Positions 35,131 through 47,655 of a stretch of DNA of 64,000 bases are shown in pieces. Each line of letters starts with the position of its first letter. Position 1 is the stretch's first letter. Below the pieces are notes generated by a model, which ran no database searches, was not told the DNA's origin, and saw nothing but the letters and a program-made list of their open reading frames with translations. The translations under genes and the position numbers were made by a program. Origin of the DNA: Batillaria attramentaria (lineage: Eukaryota; Mollusca; Gastropoda; Batillariidae); NCBI GenBank assembly GCA_018292915.2, contig JACVVK020000441.1:130001-194000 (forward strand), given 5' to 3'.

Positions 35131-35380
35131 AGAATAATAATAATAATGAGTATTGTATAGGCGCTTTACCCAATTTCATGAGTCGGCCCAAAGCGCCGCG
35201 AACTGAACCCAACACGCACGCTCACGTGAATCACACGCATTCTCTCACACACCGGACATAAACAGTATTAAACACATTACAATCAAGTGGTGCGAAGGGT
35301 CAGCTCAGCTGTTTTAATTTCGGAATTTAGAACTGCATTTATTTTTCAAATTTGGTGGGCTGAACACTTCCAAAGCAGAA
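35131..35380 (-). mobile_element. SINE family A, head missing
   Basis: An AAT tail at 35131 is followed by the tail and body sequence TATAGGCGCTTTACCC, the CGCCGCGAACTGAACCC segment, and TTTGGTGGGCTGAACAC. Similarity stops near 35380 before the tRNA-like head. Confidence 0.75.
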
Positions 35381-35935
35381 AGCACGAAAGAGACTCTTAC
35401 GAAGGCCGTGCATTTCTCAGGTCATATTTGAAGAGAAGCGTACAGCACGTTAATCACAGACTGAGCAGCCTTTCCTGTCCACCACTGTCTTCATAGTTTC
35501 TCCGCCATTATATACTAGTGGCACGATAGCTCATAATTATAGACTTTTATTTTATTCTTGCTATTTGATTTTCGTGATGAATGCACAGGCCGGAACGTTG
35601 ACCGTTGACTGTGAGATGTGTCGTCTACGATAAGTGGTCTATACATTTCTTTTTTGTTGCGTCTAGCTGTTTATTTCATTCATTTTTTTTTCAGATCAAT
35701 GAATACACTGGCACCAAAACTCCGCCCCTGAGCTCTGCCGTGTATTAGCAAAATACAGTACGTCCATTATAAGGGAAAAGGAGTGATTTCAAGACAAAAG
35801 AGATTGACGTAATAGTCTTTTTTTCCTCAAATGACGTCAAGGAACTTAATGCTTACTTTCCATGTTTCAGGCGTATCAAACTACATGTGCTTTCATCGTT
35901 TTAGTGTCTTGCAAAACGTTTGCCAGACGAAGCCT

Positions 35936-36018
35936 GGTGCTCATTATGCGGCGGCACGCGATTGGCTGAATTCAGGGGGCTCGCCCCCTTTGATCGACAG
36001 AAGTGGAGTCGTCTATTG
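35936..36018 (+). repeat. Dispersed repeat R5, copy 2
   Basis: GTGCTCATTATGCGGCGG, CGCGATTGGCTGAA and GTGGAGTCGTCTATTG match the copy at 25946. Confidence 0.6.
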
Positions 36019-36199
36019 TGCGTACGTTCTAAAAGACAGCGAAGCAAAGCGGTAATGAATTTTACCCAAACCTCCCCAACATGGCAGCCCTGAGAACAAA
36101 CAGCAGCTAAAAATAACCAGTGAAACTGTGTGGCCTTCTTAGTCAGTGGTCGCCTAATACAGATAGCCGCCTACAGGCCGGTTGTATTGTATTGTATTA

Positions 36200-36312
36200 C
36201 TATATTCGGGCATAAGAATTGCATTTACTTTGAATTTTTGTGGGCTGAACATTTCCGCGCAAAACAGAGGGAGAGGAAGCCGGAGTACCCGGAGCGAACC
36301 TCTGACGATCGA
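36200..36312 (-). mobile_element. SINE family A, body fragment
   Basis: It retains GAATTGCATTTACTTT, TGTGGGCTGAACATTTCC and the core GAAGCCGGAGTACCCGGAG, then stops at the GACGATCG segment. Both tail and head are missing. Confidence 0.65.
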
Positions 36313-36357
36313 CAACATACTTCAACTGCCGCTTGGACCGTGATTACTTGCTAAGAA

Positions 36358-36659
36358 CTACGTCAGACGTGGCGATTTTTCTCACCAACCAGCGGGTAAA
36401 ATACACTCCTAGCCAATTAAATCGGCTCGCAAAGGGCACTGACGCGCCCCGCAGTCGGCTCCCTAGTGAATAGAACACGGTCCTATTTTTTCCCTCGCCA
36501 CGCCAGTCAATAACCGCTGACCGCGCGGTATCGCTCTTTGTGTCGTGTCCAGCGCCAAACCGGCGGCGTAGTCCGCTAACTGCACGCTCTCAGCGTGTGA
36601 ACAGAAAAGCCGTTCGGCCAGCGTGCGAAAGCTCCGCAGGCTCGCAGCGTCTGCCGTAG
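36358..36659 (+). mobile_element. MITE family M5, copy 3 (302 bp)
   Basis: Inverted ends are CTACGTCAGACGTGGCG on the left and the reverse of CTACGGCAGACGCTGCG on the right. The interior matches copy 2 in reverse. The target duplication is not clear. Confidence 0.77.
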
Positions 36660-36999
36660 CCCTAACCAGCCACAGGAGCTCCCCCATTAGGCCTTCACAA
36701 GACCCAGGCTTGTCTAACGCGCTCCTGCAAACTTATGATCACGGGTGTATGACCTCCGCTGCTTCGGCACATTAAGAGAGATTTAATCGGAACAGGTGCC
36801 GGGCGGTCAAGCCGTTGTGGTCATAATTACGCAGGCGCTTGTCCCATAAACAACAGTTTGCGTAACGTACTATGCAAGGAGAAACCAAGAAGGCAACCTC
36901 AGATTTTTTTTTTCTTAAATCCCGTCAGTAATTAAGAATGCGTCTTCTGGTGGTGGGTATAGTTACGTGAGACGCGATGTGAGTGTGAGACGGTAAGTG

Positions 37000-37034
<35 letters not shown>

Positions 37035-37037
<3 letters not shown>

Positions 37038-37132
37038 GGGGGGGGGGGGTGTTTCGGAGTTCATTTCCAACACGTAAGGGTGATACCAAGGACGGGGCAA
37101 CGAGAAAAAGGCAGCCAGCCGGGAATCGAACT
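37035..37132 (-). mobile_element. SINE family B, truncated, between GA repeats
   Basis: The tail (GTGTTTCGGAGTTC) and middle (GACGGGGCAACGAGAAA) are present. The copy ends at the B box GGGAATCGAACTCA, where GA-rich sequence starts. Confidence 0.65.
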
Positions 37133-37235
37133 CAACAGAGAGAGAAGGAGGGAGAGAGAGGTGGGTGTGTTGGTTGGGACCTTTTATTTATTTATTTTTT
37201 ATGGTTGTGCTCCAGTCGTCATCATCATCATTATC

Positions 37236-37236
37236 A

Positions 37237-37271
<35 letters not shown>

Positions 37272-37284
37272 GACACACACACAC

Positions 37285-37312
<28 letters not shown>
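37236..37312. repeat. Compound TC/AC microsatellite
   Basis: TC units pass into interrupted AC units. Confidence 0.95.
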
Positions 37313-37315
<3 letters not shown>

Positions 37316-37757
37316 AACCGCACTATTTTAACGTACGTTGCTTGCGATCTCATGTCCCCTCAGATTCGCCTTCTCATCTGGCAAAAACATTTTGTTTTTC
37401 TTTCTTTCTTTTTTTTGGGGGGGATCCATTTTCACGGTCACTGTACAGCAGCGCCAAGCCTTCTTTGTCCGCTCGCGATTTTCTTTTTTCCAGAACATCA
37501 CGTCAAGCGAGAGCGGTAGAACTCAGTTGGCTCGCTGGCGTCCGAAAGACTGGACAAGTGTTTTGATTGGAGGTGGGACGTGGGAGGAGGGAGGAGGGAC
37601 GTGGACGAGGGGGGGGGGGGCACATTGACTGGCCCCTGTGCGTATTTGGCCAGCAAAACCCGGTCAGTTGTGGAGACGCGCCTGTGTGTCTCACGATGTC
37701 TCACGGTGTACTGACCTCACGCTCCACAAATCTCAACTACTCCGTGAAGAAGAAAAC

Positions 37758-37812
37758 TTACGTCAGTAGACATTACGTCAGTAGACACTACGTCAGTAGA
37801 CATTACGTCAGA
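37758..37812. repeat. Four copies of the 15-mer TTACGTCAGTAGACA
   Basis: The 15-bp unit repeats exactly in register with one C/T change. Each unit contains TTACGTCA, which resembles a CRE/ATF half-palindromic site. Confidence 0.85.
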
Positions 37813-38130
37813 CAGGGCTGTAAGCCCACAACAGAGCACAGAAAAGAAACCAACAACAACAACAACAAAAACAATTACAAACACACAACAACAGACCTAT
37901 AAAACACAACAATTAACGATAATCCAATCCTGAAACACAACAAAACGAAACAAACCGACCCCCGAATGCAAAACAAACAAGCAAAAAAATTCTAAACACA
38001 AACAAAACGAGCAACCGTCAATAAAATGTCTCATCATGAACACGGTTTGTGCAAGTCGTTTGAAATCAATGTTACTGCTTATGCAAAACAGACGCAACTT
38101 ACAAACTATGCGAGGCTCAATAATAATAAT

Positions 38131-38200
38131 AATAATAATAATAATAATTGTATATTGTTTAGGCCCTTTACCCAGCGCCTTGAACAGAACCGAACCGAAA
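38131..38200 (-). mobile_element. SINE family A-like tail fragment
   Basis: An AAT microsatellite is followed by TTGTATATTGTTTAGGCCC and TTTACCCAGCGCCTTGAAC, which resembles the family A tail. Only the tail is present. Confidence 0.4.
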
Positions 38201-39398
38201 ACTGATTTTATCATATCGCGTCCTGTCGTGTGGTAGCGATTTCATTTCAGTTTTTCTAGGCGATTGGAAAAGACAGGTTTAGCGTGGATCCGGAATAAGT
38301 TCGAGCAGTACATAGACATGTTGGGACGAACTCCACTGTGCTCGAATAACGCCTTCGTGTTTGTTGATCTGGCTTGATCAGTGCCGCGACTGAAGACGCT
38401 AATAGTTCATAGTTAATTAATTAAAGCGGCATCTGGTAGGAGGAGCAACTCCCACTACGGCAAAAAAAGTCTTTTGCACATATGCTGCCACTACTGAGTC
38501 AGTGATCCTCCCAAAGTGTATTTCAGAGCTTTGTAAAACTTGTAATGTCGCAGCGACCATGTGCAAGCTGCACTGAGACGGGTTACTTGGCCGTAGCCAT
38601 TGTCGGTTTCATACAGACGCGTTACTTCACTTGCAAGTGAAGTGGGCGGCAAGCGGCGCGCTGTTTGGCTCATACCTTAGCAACGACAGCCCCCAAAATG
38701 GTTCGTATTTTGCAAACATCTAAACGATATCGTGTTCCTGTCGCCGTTATAAGCTAGGTCGGTTCGTGAGCTTTAAGATTAATGACCTGCGGGGTGTATC
38801 TTTAACAGATTGTAAACCTGAAGCCAGACCTTTTCACTAGCCGGCCGCTAATGCTAATTAGTTAGCCGCTAACGCCCGTTTCCGCCACAAGTCAGAAGCC
38901 ACAGACCAACATCTCATCCCTGAACAAAATTAACACGAACGCCCGTCAGCAGACGCGGCGTCTTAATGAACGGCCCTGATAGCTCAGTGGTCTGATTAGC
39001 CCGGGTGGTATTTGACAGGTTTCCCGAACTGATTTGGCCGACACCGAGATGCCAATGATACGAGGCCGCTGATTGGGTGATTAGAATTCCGGGCACACCT
39101 CAGCCCCAGGCTGATAACACGTCGGGCCACACCTCGGCTGTAGCAAGGCGATAATCCAATCAGAGCCGATCACACGTCCAGGACGAAGAGTGGGGTCATC
39201 TTGCCACTTCCTATTTGTCAGCGTCCAACACCAAACGCCCCGGGTTCCAGACTTATCTGAGAGAAGGCTGGACTGCAGCAGGGTACGGTATCTGCGTTGT
39301 CACACCTACATCGGTCAAGGGTTGAATATCTGTCCGTGGGGGTCACTTGAGTGAACTCAGCACGGCACCGTGATCACATGATTCATGTTTGTGTCTTT

Positions 39399-39432
39399 TT
39401 ATGTTGTTTCCATAGTAATGGAAACAACATAA
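39399..39432. repeat. Perfect 15-bp hairpin with 4-nt loop
   Basis: TTATGTTGTTTCCAT, loop AGTA, ATGGAAACAACATAA. The right arm sequence ATGGAAACAACATA occurs again at 41489. Confidence 0.85.
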
Positions 39433-39679
39433 TAGGACGGGCTAAACTTTCCACGTTCATAGGCAAGCATCTGTGGTACAAACGCACGTCACTGCCGATC
39501 TCCCGCAGAGACGATTTTGCAAGTGTAACTCTAACAATGACGTAAGAAAACTTGCGTCATCGATGCTGACGCGTATGGTGTTCCGAACGCACTTCTCCTC
39601 CTCAGTGAGTGCCGTCTGTGCGGATGTGTGTGCGTGTGTGCGTGTGTGCGTGCGGCTGTGTGTGTGTGAATTGTGTCCA

Positions 39680-40290
39680 GGCCCGTTTCTTCGAAAATAC
39701 TCAACCGAATGGCTTCAAATTTGGGGTATCCAAATATATCAAAATGTTACATTAGACGATTCAAGCGTGTGATGATTGCTTAAGTGATTTGGGAGTTATC
39801 GCCCTTTTGAGACAAGTTGGTTGTCTTTCGTGTACAGGCGTAATATTTATTTAAATCACTCAATTTTTTGGCAGTAGATAGCTTGAATACGGACTCTGAA
39901 CAGAGTCACTACAAGAAAATGGTCGCTCTTATAGTTTTCATGTAAACCGAGCCTGAGTTGACATTGCATGTGAACCCAGTTCAGATGCCTATTTCTCCGA
40001 AAATACTGAACCGATCGATTTCAAATTTGGGGTTTCTAAATGAATCAAGATTGTTGAATAGAAGGCCCGATCCACGTACGATTGCACACATGATTTGCGA
40101 GTTATCGCACTTTTCAGAAAAAGTGGCTTTCTGGCGTTTAAAGGCGTAATATTTACCTAAACCACTCCATTTTTTGGACATAGATAGCATGAATACGGAC
40201 TCTCAACTAAGTGAATTTTGGAGGTTGTCGCTTTTATACTTTTGGCGTAAGCCGTACCTGATGAAAGTGCTGGTGAACACACTTTAGATC
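39680..40290. repeat. Diverged tandem duplication, period about 305 bp, two copies
   Basis: Both copies contain CGAAAATACT, TTCAAATTTGGGGT, GAGTTATCGC, AGGCGTAATATTTA and GAATACGGACTCT in the same order. Confidence 0.8.
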
Positions 40291-40439
40291 TCAAAATCGC
40301 TCCTACTATACATAGATAATGAGCCTGGGGTGCCATAAAAAATATACAAAAAAAATTAGAAAAATTCACTGCAGCCGTTATTGTCAGTTGACTTGAAAAT
40401 TTGTACTCACAGCACATTTCCTCTACAAGCCACACGTCT

Positions 40440-40885
40440 CACAAACATCGAAGAAGAGACGCACGCGCACTGACGTAAAGTAAGTGCCTCATGTTTGATT
40501 GACGTGATGCTGTTTTTTCTTGGGGGTGTCTCGCCACTTTCTTTCCGAATTCCTCTGTTTTGAGACGTGGTGTATTTTACTTCTACTATGTCGCCATCTT
40601 CGTGCAATCGCAGAGAAGACACGGGATATAACAGAATACAACTCCAATACTTTATGAACAGAATATGCACGGAGAACAAATTCATGAAAGAAGAAGAACC
40701 CAGAACGCTGTGCAGGGCTGCTTACGTACTGAACAGGTCAGATCCATCGCAGAAAAGGCACGCGCGCACTGACGCAAAAGGCAGTATCAGCGTCATTTTT
40801 CCGACGTCATGTTTGATTGACGTGATACTGGCATTTCTTGGGGATGTGTCGCCACTTTTTGGACGTTCTCTATGTGTAGACGGGG
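40440..40885. repeat. Two direct copies of about 130 bp, spaced about 300 bp
   Basis: GCACGCGCGCACTGACG and CATGTTTGATTGACGTGAT, then CTTGGGG and GTCGCCACTTT, occur at 40457-40545 and 40756-40860. Confidence 0.7.
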
Positions 40886-41355
40886 AAAGCGGGAGTTTCA
40901 TTGATGTAGTGTGCTTTGTTTTTCCCACTGACTCTCACTCAATAGCATAGTAGAGTGAGAGGACACCACATAGGTCTCAATGGAGCACAAACGCGGCTCG
41001 CGCGAGTCTCTGTGTGTGTGTGTGCGTGTGCGCGTGCGTGCGTGCGTGTGAGTGTGTGTGCGCGCGCGTGTGTATGTCTGACATAACACATAGTTAGAAA
41101 ACGTTCGCCGCGCAGACTTTTCTGTTAAACATATTGGGTCGGTATTAATTCAATCTTTACACTGCGCACGCAGCAGCAACACTTCAATTTTCATGGGCCT
41201 GCTTTCATTGCAAGAACTGTATCAAAGTTATTACGCCATATGTATTATGCGTCATTCCAGTGAGCAAAAACGTCATAGATTTCAAAGAATACAACTTGAC
41301 GTCTCTCTTCCAAAAACAAGATTGGTGTGACAGCCCGGTCAGTTGTTTCCATTCC

Positions 41356-41376
41356 GAGAGAGAGAGAGAGAGAGAG

Positions 41377-41440
<64 letters not shown>
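41356..41440. repeat. Compound GA/TG microsatellite
   Basis: About 12 GA units followed by about 30 TG units. Confidence 0.96.
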
Positions 41441-41441
<1 letters not shown>

Positions 41442-41635
41442 ATACATGGCATTACAAAAGAACGACCGTGACGATAGCAGGTGATCAAATGGAAACAACA
41501 TATTGGGCTGGTGGCCATCTTGTTTAAAAGTGTAATCTCTACCGTCACAGGGTAAAAGTGTCTAAGCGCAACACATTTGAAAAGCACTTAGTCCCTTTGT
41601 ACCAGATCTATGTGTAACCCTCACCCGTTAGCTCC

Positions 41636-41795
41636 TGTGGTGGCTATTATGGAGGGAACTCGTACAGGTCTATTTTTTGACGGACGTCACCTGAGGTCAC
41701 GGGATTCCGGAAACGCCCGACAGCGCGTTCAAACCCTAACCAAACCCTAACCCTCTAAAAATAGACCTGTACGAATTCCCTCCATAACAGCCTCC
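41636..41795. mobile_element. Short inverted-repeat element (160 bp)
   Basis: Arms of about 38 bp read GGTGGCTATTATGGAGGGAA and GGAGGCTGTTATGGAGGGAA, followed by TCGTACAGGTCTATTTTT. The 12-bp sequence CCCGTTAGCTCC occurs directly outside both ends (41624-41635 and 41796-41807). The interior carries a CCCTAACC-type telomere-like stretch. Confidence 0.68.
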
Positions 41796-41808
41796 CCCGT
41801 TAGCTCCC

Positions 41809-41982
41809 AGGGAAGCCGGGATAGCCGAATCGTAGAGCGTTGGACTTTCAATGCTCAGGTCGTGAGTTCGAATCCCGACTGGGGCCAAATACTTGTACTG
41901 GCCTTTTTCTCGTTGCCCCGTGTTTGATATCACCCCTACGTAGTGGAAAAGGACGTTCAACTCCCGAACACCCATCCACCCC
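41809..41982 (+). mobile_element. SINE family B, full length, plus orientation
   Basis: The copy reads GGAAGCCGGGATAGCCGAAT, B box GAGTTCGAATCCCGAC, then GTTGCCCCGTGTTTG and the tail GGACGTTCAACTCCCGAAC. It abuts a short inverted-repeat element on its left. Confidence 0.88.
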
Positions 41983-42304
41983 ATTGCACACATCCCTACC
42001 GTCACTTGTAAAAGTGCCTAAGCACAATAGATTTGATAAGCACTTAGTCCCCCTTTTTTTATAACTAGATCTACGTGTAACCCTCACCCATTTGAAATAC
42101 CAGAGACATTTTAACAGGCTCTGTCTTCCTAACATATGACGGGGCAACAATTCTTCATACAGTCTGTACCAACAAAAATCTCTACAAGCCAGCACATTTG
42201 CCAGACGCACCATCTTGGGTCATCAGCCACAAAGCAAGTTTTAACTCTTTAGCGCCCATGCTACACACCTGTGTTTTCCTTCCCCTGCGTCTTGCTGGGT
42301 AGCG

Positions 42305-42375
42305 GACCTTGATGTAGCGGTAATGTCTCTCTGTTGCCTTGTCTGGAGGGATTACAGGTTCGATTCCTACATCCA
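42305..42375 (+). mobile_element. tRNA-like segment, possible SINE head
   Basis: GATGTAGCGGTAATGTC followed by ACAGGTTCGATTCCT gives A-box and B-box-like motifs at suitable spacing. The cloverleaf is poor. Confidence 0.3.
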
Positions 42376-42529
42376 TTACCTCCCTCCACCTGTACCACCT
42401 GGCCCAACACCTGTGTTCTGTCTCCTGGCCTTCTAGATGTTTCTCCTGTTCAGACGGCCTTCTGCAGTGCGTGCGTGGCAAGGCCCATTCAGGGTTTTAA
42501 AACATTGTTTTACCAGGTCTTTGTGGGTG

Positions 42530-43290
42530 CGTATCGGTAGTCCCACGTGTCAACTGCCTTACGTGTCGATAGTCCGTCAGTCCTACGTGTCGATATTCCG
42601 AATTCTTGACAGTCTTACGTATCATTAGTCCTACGTGTCGATAGTCCGTCAGTCCTACGTGTCGATATTCCGAATTCTTGACAGTCTTACGTATCATTAG
42701 TCCTACGTGTGGATAGTCCGTCAGTCCTACGTGTCGATAGTCTGAATTCTTGACAGTCTTACGTATCATTAGTCCTACGTGTCGATAGTCTGAATTCTCG
42801 ACAGTCCTACATATCATTAGTCCTACGTGTCGATAGTCCGAATTCTCGACAGTCCTAAATATCATTAGTCCTACGTGTCGATAGTCCGAATTCTCGACTC
42901 AGCCGCGAATTAGTCTTTGTGGCTTGCGCGGCTTTAAGCCCTAAAAACTCACTCACTCACCCCCCGAATTCTCGACAGTCCTACATATCATTAGTCCTAC
43001 GTGTCGATAGTCCGAATTCTCGACAGTCCTGCGTATCATTAGTCGTGCGTGTCGATAGTCCGAATTCTCTACAGTCCTGCGTATCATTAGTCCTACGTGT
43101 CGATAGTCCGAATTCTGGATAGTCCTACGTTCGATTGCCCTACACTAACTCCCAGTCTCGTCAGTCCTGCGTATCATCGGTCATACGTAGGACTGACCGG
43201 ACCAGTTTGAGTCAGTGTAGGACTATCGACACGTAGGGCTATCGAGTGTAGGACTATTAAAATAGTTTGGACTGTCGATACAAAGCACGC
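42530..43290. repeat. Minisatellite with 24-bp subunits in 48- and 72-bp units, inverted at its right end
   Basis: Units contain AGTCCTACGTGTCGATAGTC, CGAATTCTCGACAGTC and ATCATT. Spacing of ATCATTAG is 72, 72, 48 and 48 bp. From about 43180 the motif appears reversed (GTAGGACTATCGACACGTAG). Confidence 0.88.
42892..42965 (+). mobile_element. SINE-type 3' fragment inside a minisatellite
   Basis: The stretch with GCGCGGCTTTAAGCCC and AAAAACTCACTCACTCAC is foreign to the surrounding tandem array and resembles the terminal part of some molluscan SINEs. CGAATTCTCGAC occurs on each side, but it is also part of the tandem unit. Confidence 0.45.
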
Positions 43291-43291
43291 G

Positions 43292-43292
43292 T

Positions 43293-43345
<53 letters not shown>
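43292..43345. repeat. CA microsatellite
   Basis: About 26 CA units at the end of the inverted minisatellite. Confidence 0.96.
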
Positions 43346-43347
<2 letters not shown>

Positions 43348-45764
43348 TCATTCTAAGAGGACGAGACACGAGCTGATGCAAGTACACATCACGCATTTTC
43401 AGTGTCTGAGAATCGAACTCGAAAATCGCCGAGCAAAAGCCACTAAAGACTGATGGACTACAACGTCTGTGCTACAACAACCTCTCCACCCACACCGCCA
43501 CCACTTGCAGGTACATGTAACTTGAACGGGAAGACAGGTGTAGTCAGGCGCTGCAGGTGCGCCCAGGTAATGGATGTGGCCGCTTCCTCCACAGACGTGT
43601 TGAGGGGAGGGAGGGGGGAGGAGGGGGTACGGTACGGGGTAGGGGGAACAGGCCAAGACACATGGGGCCCCGAGCTGGTCGGAGCAAAGGCTGGGTGCGC
43701 GATGTGTCTGCACCCATAAATAACGGTTTCAAAGCGAGAAGATTACGGAAAGTATTTCTTCGACTCAATCTCCGATCCCGCGGTACAGGGCGTAAAGAAT
43801 GAAGACAGATCTCACCTGTACGTCTACGTGCTAGTGTCGGGGGTGGAGGAGGGGTGGGGGGTGGGTGTGGGTGTGGGAAGGGGGTGGTGGCAGAGAAGGA
43901 ACTCGGTGCAGCAGTCTCTCTCTCTCTCTCTCTCTTGTGTGCTCGAGCAGGAATTTCAATTGTCAGCCTCGCAGTACAATTCGAGCAGGGGCTCGCTGCA
44001 GTTTTGTCAGTATTGGCCGCTATCGGCGTGTCCAAAAGATTGTTGGTACGAAGTCAGTAACCGGCCCATGAACTGATGTAGGGTTAGTCACGAGTTTTGC
44101 TCGGTAGAGAGGACTGTTTCCCGGCTTCTGCTTTAAGATTTCGTCTTTTTATGTCAGCCTAAATATGCAGTTATTTCGTTTCAGTTTTGCAGGAATCAAT
44201 TTCAGTCTACCCCTTCATCTAAGCCTGTCCTTCTCAGTAAACAGGACAGCCACTTAGTGACCCATCGGTCTGTCAATCCCCCCGGCCTACTGCCCCACCC
44301 GGCCCCTCCAAAATAAACAAACAAACAAACACACACTGAAACACCCCCACCGGTCCCCGAGCCAAAAACGAAAAACCCAAACCAAACAAAAACAACAAAC
44401 CGTGACAAAACATAACAATCCCAACAACAAACAACAAACACCGAACAACAGCAACAACAACCAAAAATCCCGACAAGCGGCAAACGCAAATTCAACGGGT
44501 ACACGACATAGAGTGAATTATTTGTGGCCGACACACACATGTAGTACGCGCGGTCGACACCTGCAACCTGTGTCGAACACGTGCAGGTAATGACCAATGG
44601 CGGAAGTCGTAAGGGCGTTCGGTACGACTGACACGTCTTGTTGGCCGCGGAAGTGGAGTTACTGACTTTCCCATCACACTACTGGTCAATGATCGGATCA
44701 CTGACAACTCAACTGTGACTCGCAGCCGAGATGGTTTCGTAGACGATGATCATGGCCCAAAATATGCCTGCTGTAGTATGGGGCAGATCTGTGGTGACTG
44801 ATCTTGAAGCCAGTATATTAGTAGTAATACGAACGCGGAGCAACGCTGAAGACCGAATTTGGCATCAGAATTCACAGTGACGACTGACCGCCTCTTTGAT
44901 GTGATCGTACAGGTGGGTATATGGCAGCCGGTTATCAATAGATTAGATAAACACATATCTGATACTGACTTAGTCACTGACTCCGGCGACAAATTACATA
45001 GCAGAGAGCTGTTCTTGTAAACACCGGCAGCGTAATGGTTAATATCGGTTCTGACATTCTGAATAATACTTAATGCCAGAAACTAAGTAACATTACGAAC
45101 AGTAGTGAAGGCATTAGTGGCGGCGCATGCCAAAAGGGGGAAACTCTTCCCAGAGGATCACTCGACGGAATCCGAATCAATCGCCTGTGACTAGAATTTT
45201 TAATTACACAGCATCGACTGAATCTTGTCGCACAAGTCTCGCACTGACTCGGGTTGTCTGCTCCTAGTATCGCGCGATGTCTCACTGGAAAAACCAGCGA
45301 TGTCGCCCATCTACGGACATAATATTACATGCTCCTCGTGTCGGCTGTGTCTCACTGGAAATGTCGCCTGTCTACGGACATCAGTATATTTAAGTGGGGC
45401 GTACCTACCACACACGAGAGTCATCTGGGGGGAAAAAAAAGTCAGCCACAACTGATTTCGGGACAAAGTCAACAACAACAGCACCGGCTGCGACCAGGTG
45501 TCAGTCATTTTGTCCCACCCAGGTTTCTTTCCCCCCTTTTTGTGTGTCCCCTCTTTGGGCAGAAACCACCGCACAGCTTGTCACGGCCACAAGACAGGGG
45601 TAAGTCAAACCGGCAGAGTTTTTCCGGTGCTAAGGCAATTCAAAGATCTGAAGACCTTTGCTGTCGTGGCCATGGGTTTGAGATGTGAATTTGCGCATGC
45701 CTTTTACAATGTAGTAAAAGTGTTTGCAGTCGTTTTCTTGTTGGAGACGATCCCTTACTGTCAC

Positions 45765-45937
45765 CGGGGAACCGGGATAGCCGACTGGTATGGACGTTGG
45801 ACTTTCAATGCTCGGGTCGTGAGTTCGAATCCCGGCTGGGGCCAAATATTTGTACTGGCCTTTTTCTCGTTGCCCCGTCTTTGATATCACCTATGTGTGA
45901 TGAAAAAGGACGTTAAACTCCCAAACCCACCCATCCA
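45765..45937 (+). mobile_element. SINE family B, full length, plus orientation, with TSD
   Basis: The copy has head, B box GAGTTCGAATCCCGG and tail. A 13-bp duplication CCCTTACT(G/T)TCAC with one mismatch flanks it (45752-45764 and 45938-45950). Confidence 0.9.
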
Positions 45938-46283
45938 CCCTTACTTTCACTCTTTCACATAGACAAACCGAAATCCAAAGAATTTGTCCGGAAAATGGAG
46001 GGGAAAAAAACCAAACCTCGATGCTACTGTTATTGAATTTCGGTTTGAGAGAAAGAGGCCGTTTATCACCAGAAAACAACTTTTACTGACACGGTAATGC
46101 AATGTAGACACGTGTGTATGTTCACATTTCAAACACATGGCTTCATCAAAAGTTTTGAAGCGAAGTAACTCCCCGCCATTTTCATTAACCACCGTGCACA
46201 CAGGGTCTACCAAATCTCCATGCATTTTTGTCACAGTACGGTTTCTATTTCCCCTCACCCCCATTTACCATTTCCTCACCCCT

Positions 46284-46600
<317 letters not shown>

Positions 46601-47199
46601 GCCTCACTTTCTCTTTCGTCCCCTCAAATCTGGAGGCAAACATAGCTTTTGAAACGGCAGACCCGAGGCAAACAGAAAATCGGACCCCGACAAGCATAGG
46701 GCGGTCTTGATACAACCAAATGTCGACAGACGCTGTTTTAAAGGGGCTAAAGCCACCGTGTCTACGCTCACAGATCGTTCTGAGCTGTTTTCGCGGTATC
46801 TATCACCACACCACGAAGACACCTGCACAGTGACAGCGTCTGTAATGATGTCACTGAGCCAACGGAAGCGTACTCGAAGACGCGGCGACCACACCGAGCG
46901 CTCCAGTACTGTAACAACAGTCGTAGATTTTGAATGTTCGACCGCTGGCGCAAAGTGGAAACATTGTCTCGCATTAAGAGCTGTACTAATCATCAAGGTA
47001 GAGTATTTCGAGCGTACAGGCGCCCACACTCACGAACGACGCTGTTCCAAAAGATAAGCTGGCTTAGCAAAGATGGAATTACCCCGTTTATGTCGCCCTT
47101 GCCTTCACGATGGGTCCACAAAAAACATACGGGTTTGTGGTTTGACAAAACAGAGGCAAGGAGGAGAAAAATATGTGTAAATGCTCTATTAAGGCTACG

Positions 47200-47655
47200 T
47201 TACACAGATGCAAATCTGGAGGAAAACGTTATATATTCCTCTTACACATAACGCTGCAGATGACACCCTAGAAATGCTTTAAAATTCACCAAAAAATTCA
47301 CAAAAATCAGGCAGCCATAGACTCATGCGTAGAGGAAATTTAAACAAATTCCAATATTCCGTTTTTTGGCAATGTTGGCAGCGACCACATACCCCCTCAT
47401 TCCAGGGTCGTCTGCTGGCTCCTGTGCCAGCCGCGCATGAATACAAATAGTCCACAAGCCAGCCTCATTTTTCCCTAATTTTACTATTACCTGGCATGAA
47501 ACTTGTTTACAAAGCCAACAAAAAGCACCAGATTGCCATATTTTACTATGCACACAAATTTTAAAAGGGGCAAAGATTTTATACTATATTTAGCCGAGTT
47601 GCTACTACATGCCCCGGAAGCTAATATTTGCCCCGGAAGCTAATACCGTCGCGTA
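47200..47655 (+). repeat. Dispersed repeat R4, copy 2
   Basis: It is the longest uninterrupted copy. A motif GTGGTTTGACAAAACA found just upstream (47140) and downstream (47712 and 49063) suggests a larger composite unit. Confidence 0.78.

Noticed and set aside
41731..41755. Interstitial telomere
   Set aside because: There are only about three imperfect CCCTAA units inside a short inverted-repeat element.
42497..42865. 122-codon ORF with a repeated peptide
   Set aside because: The unit lengths 24, 48 and 72 are multiples of three, so one frame stays open without selection.
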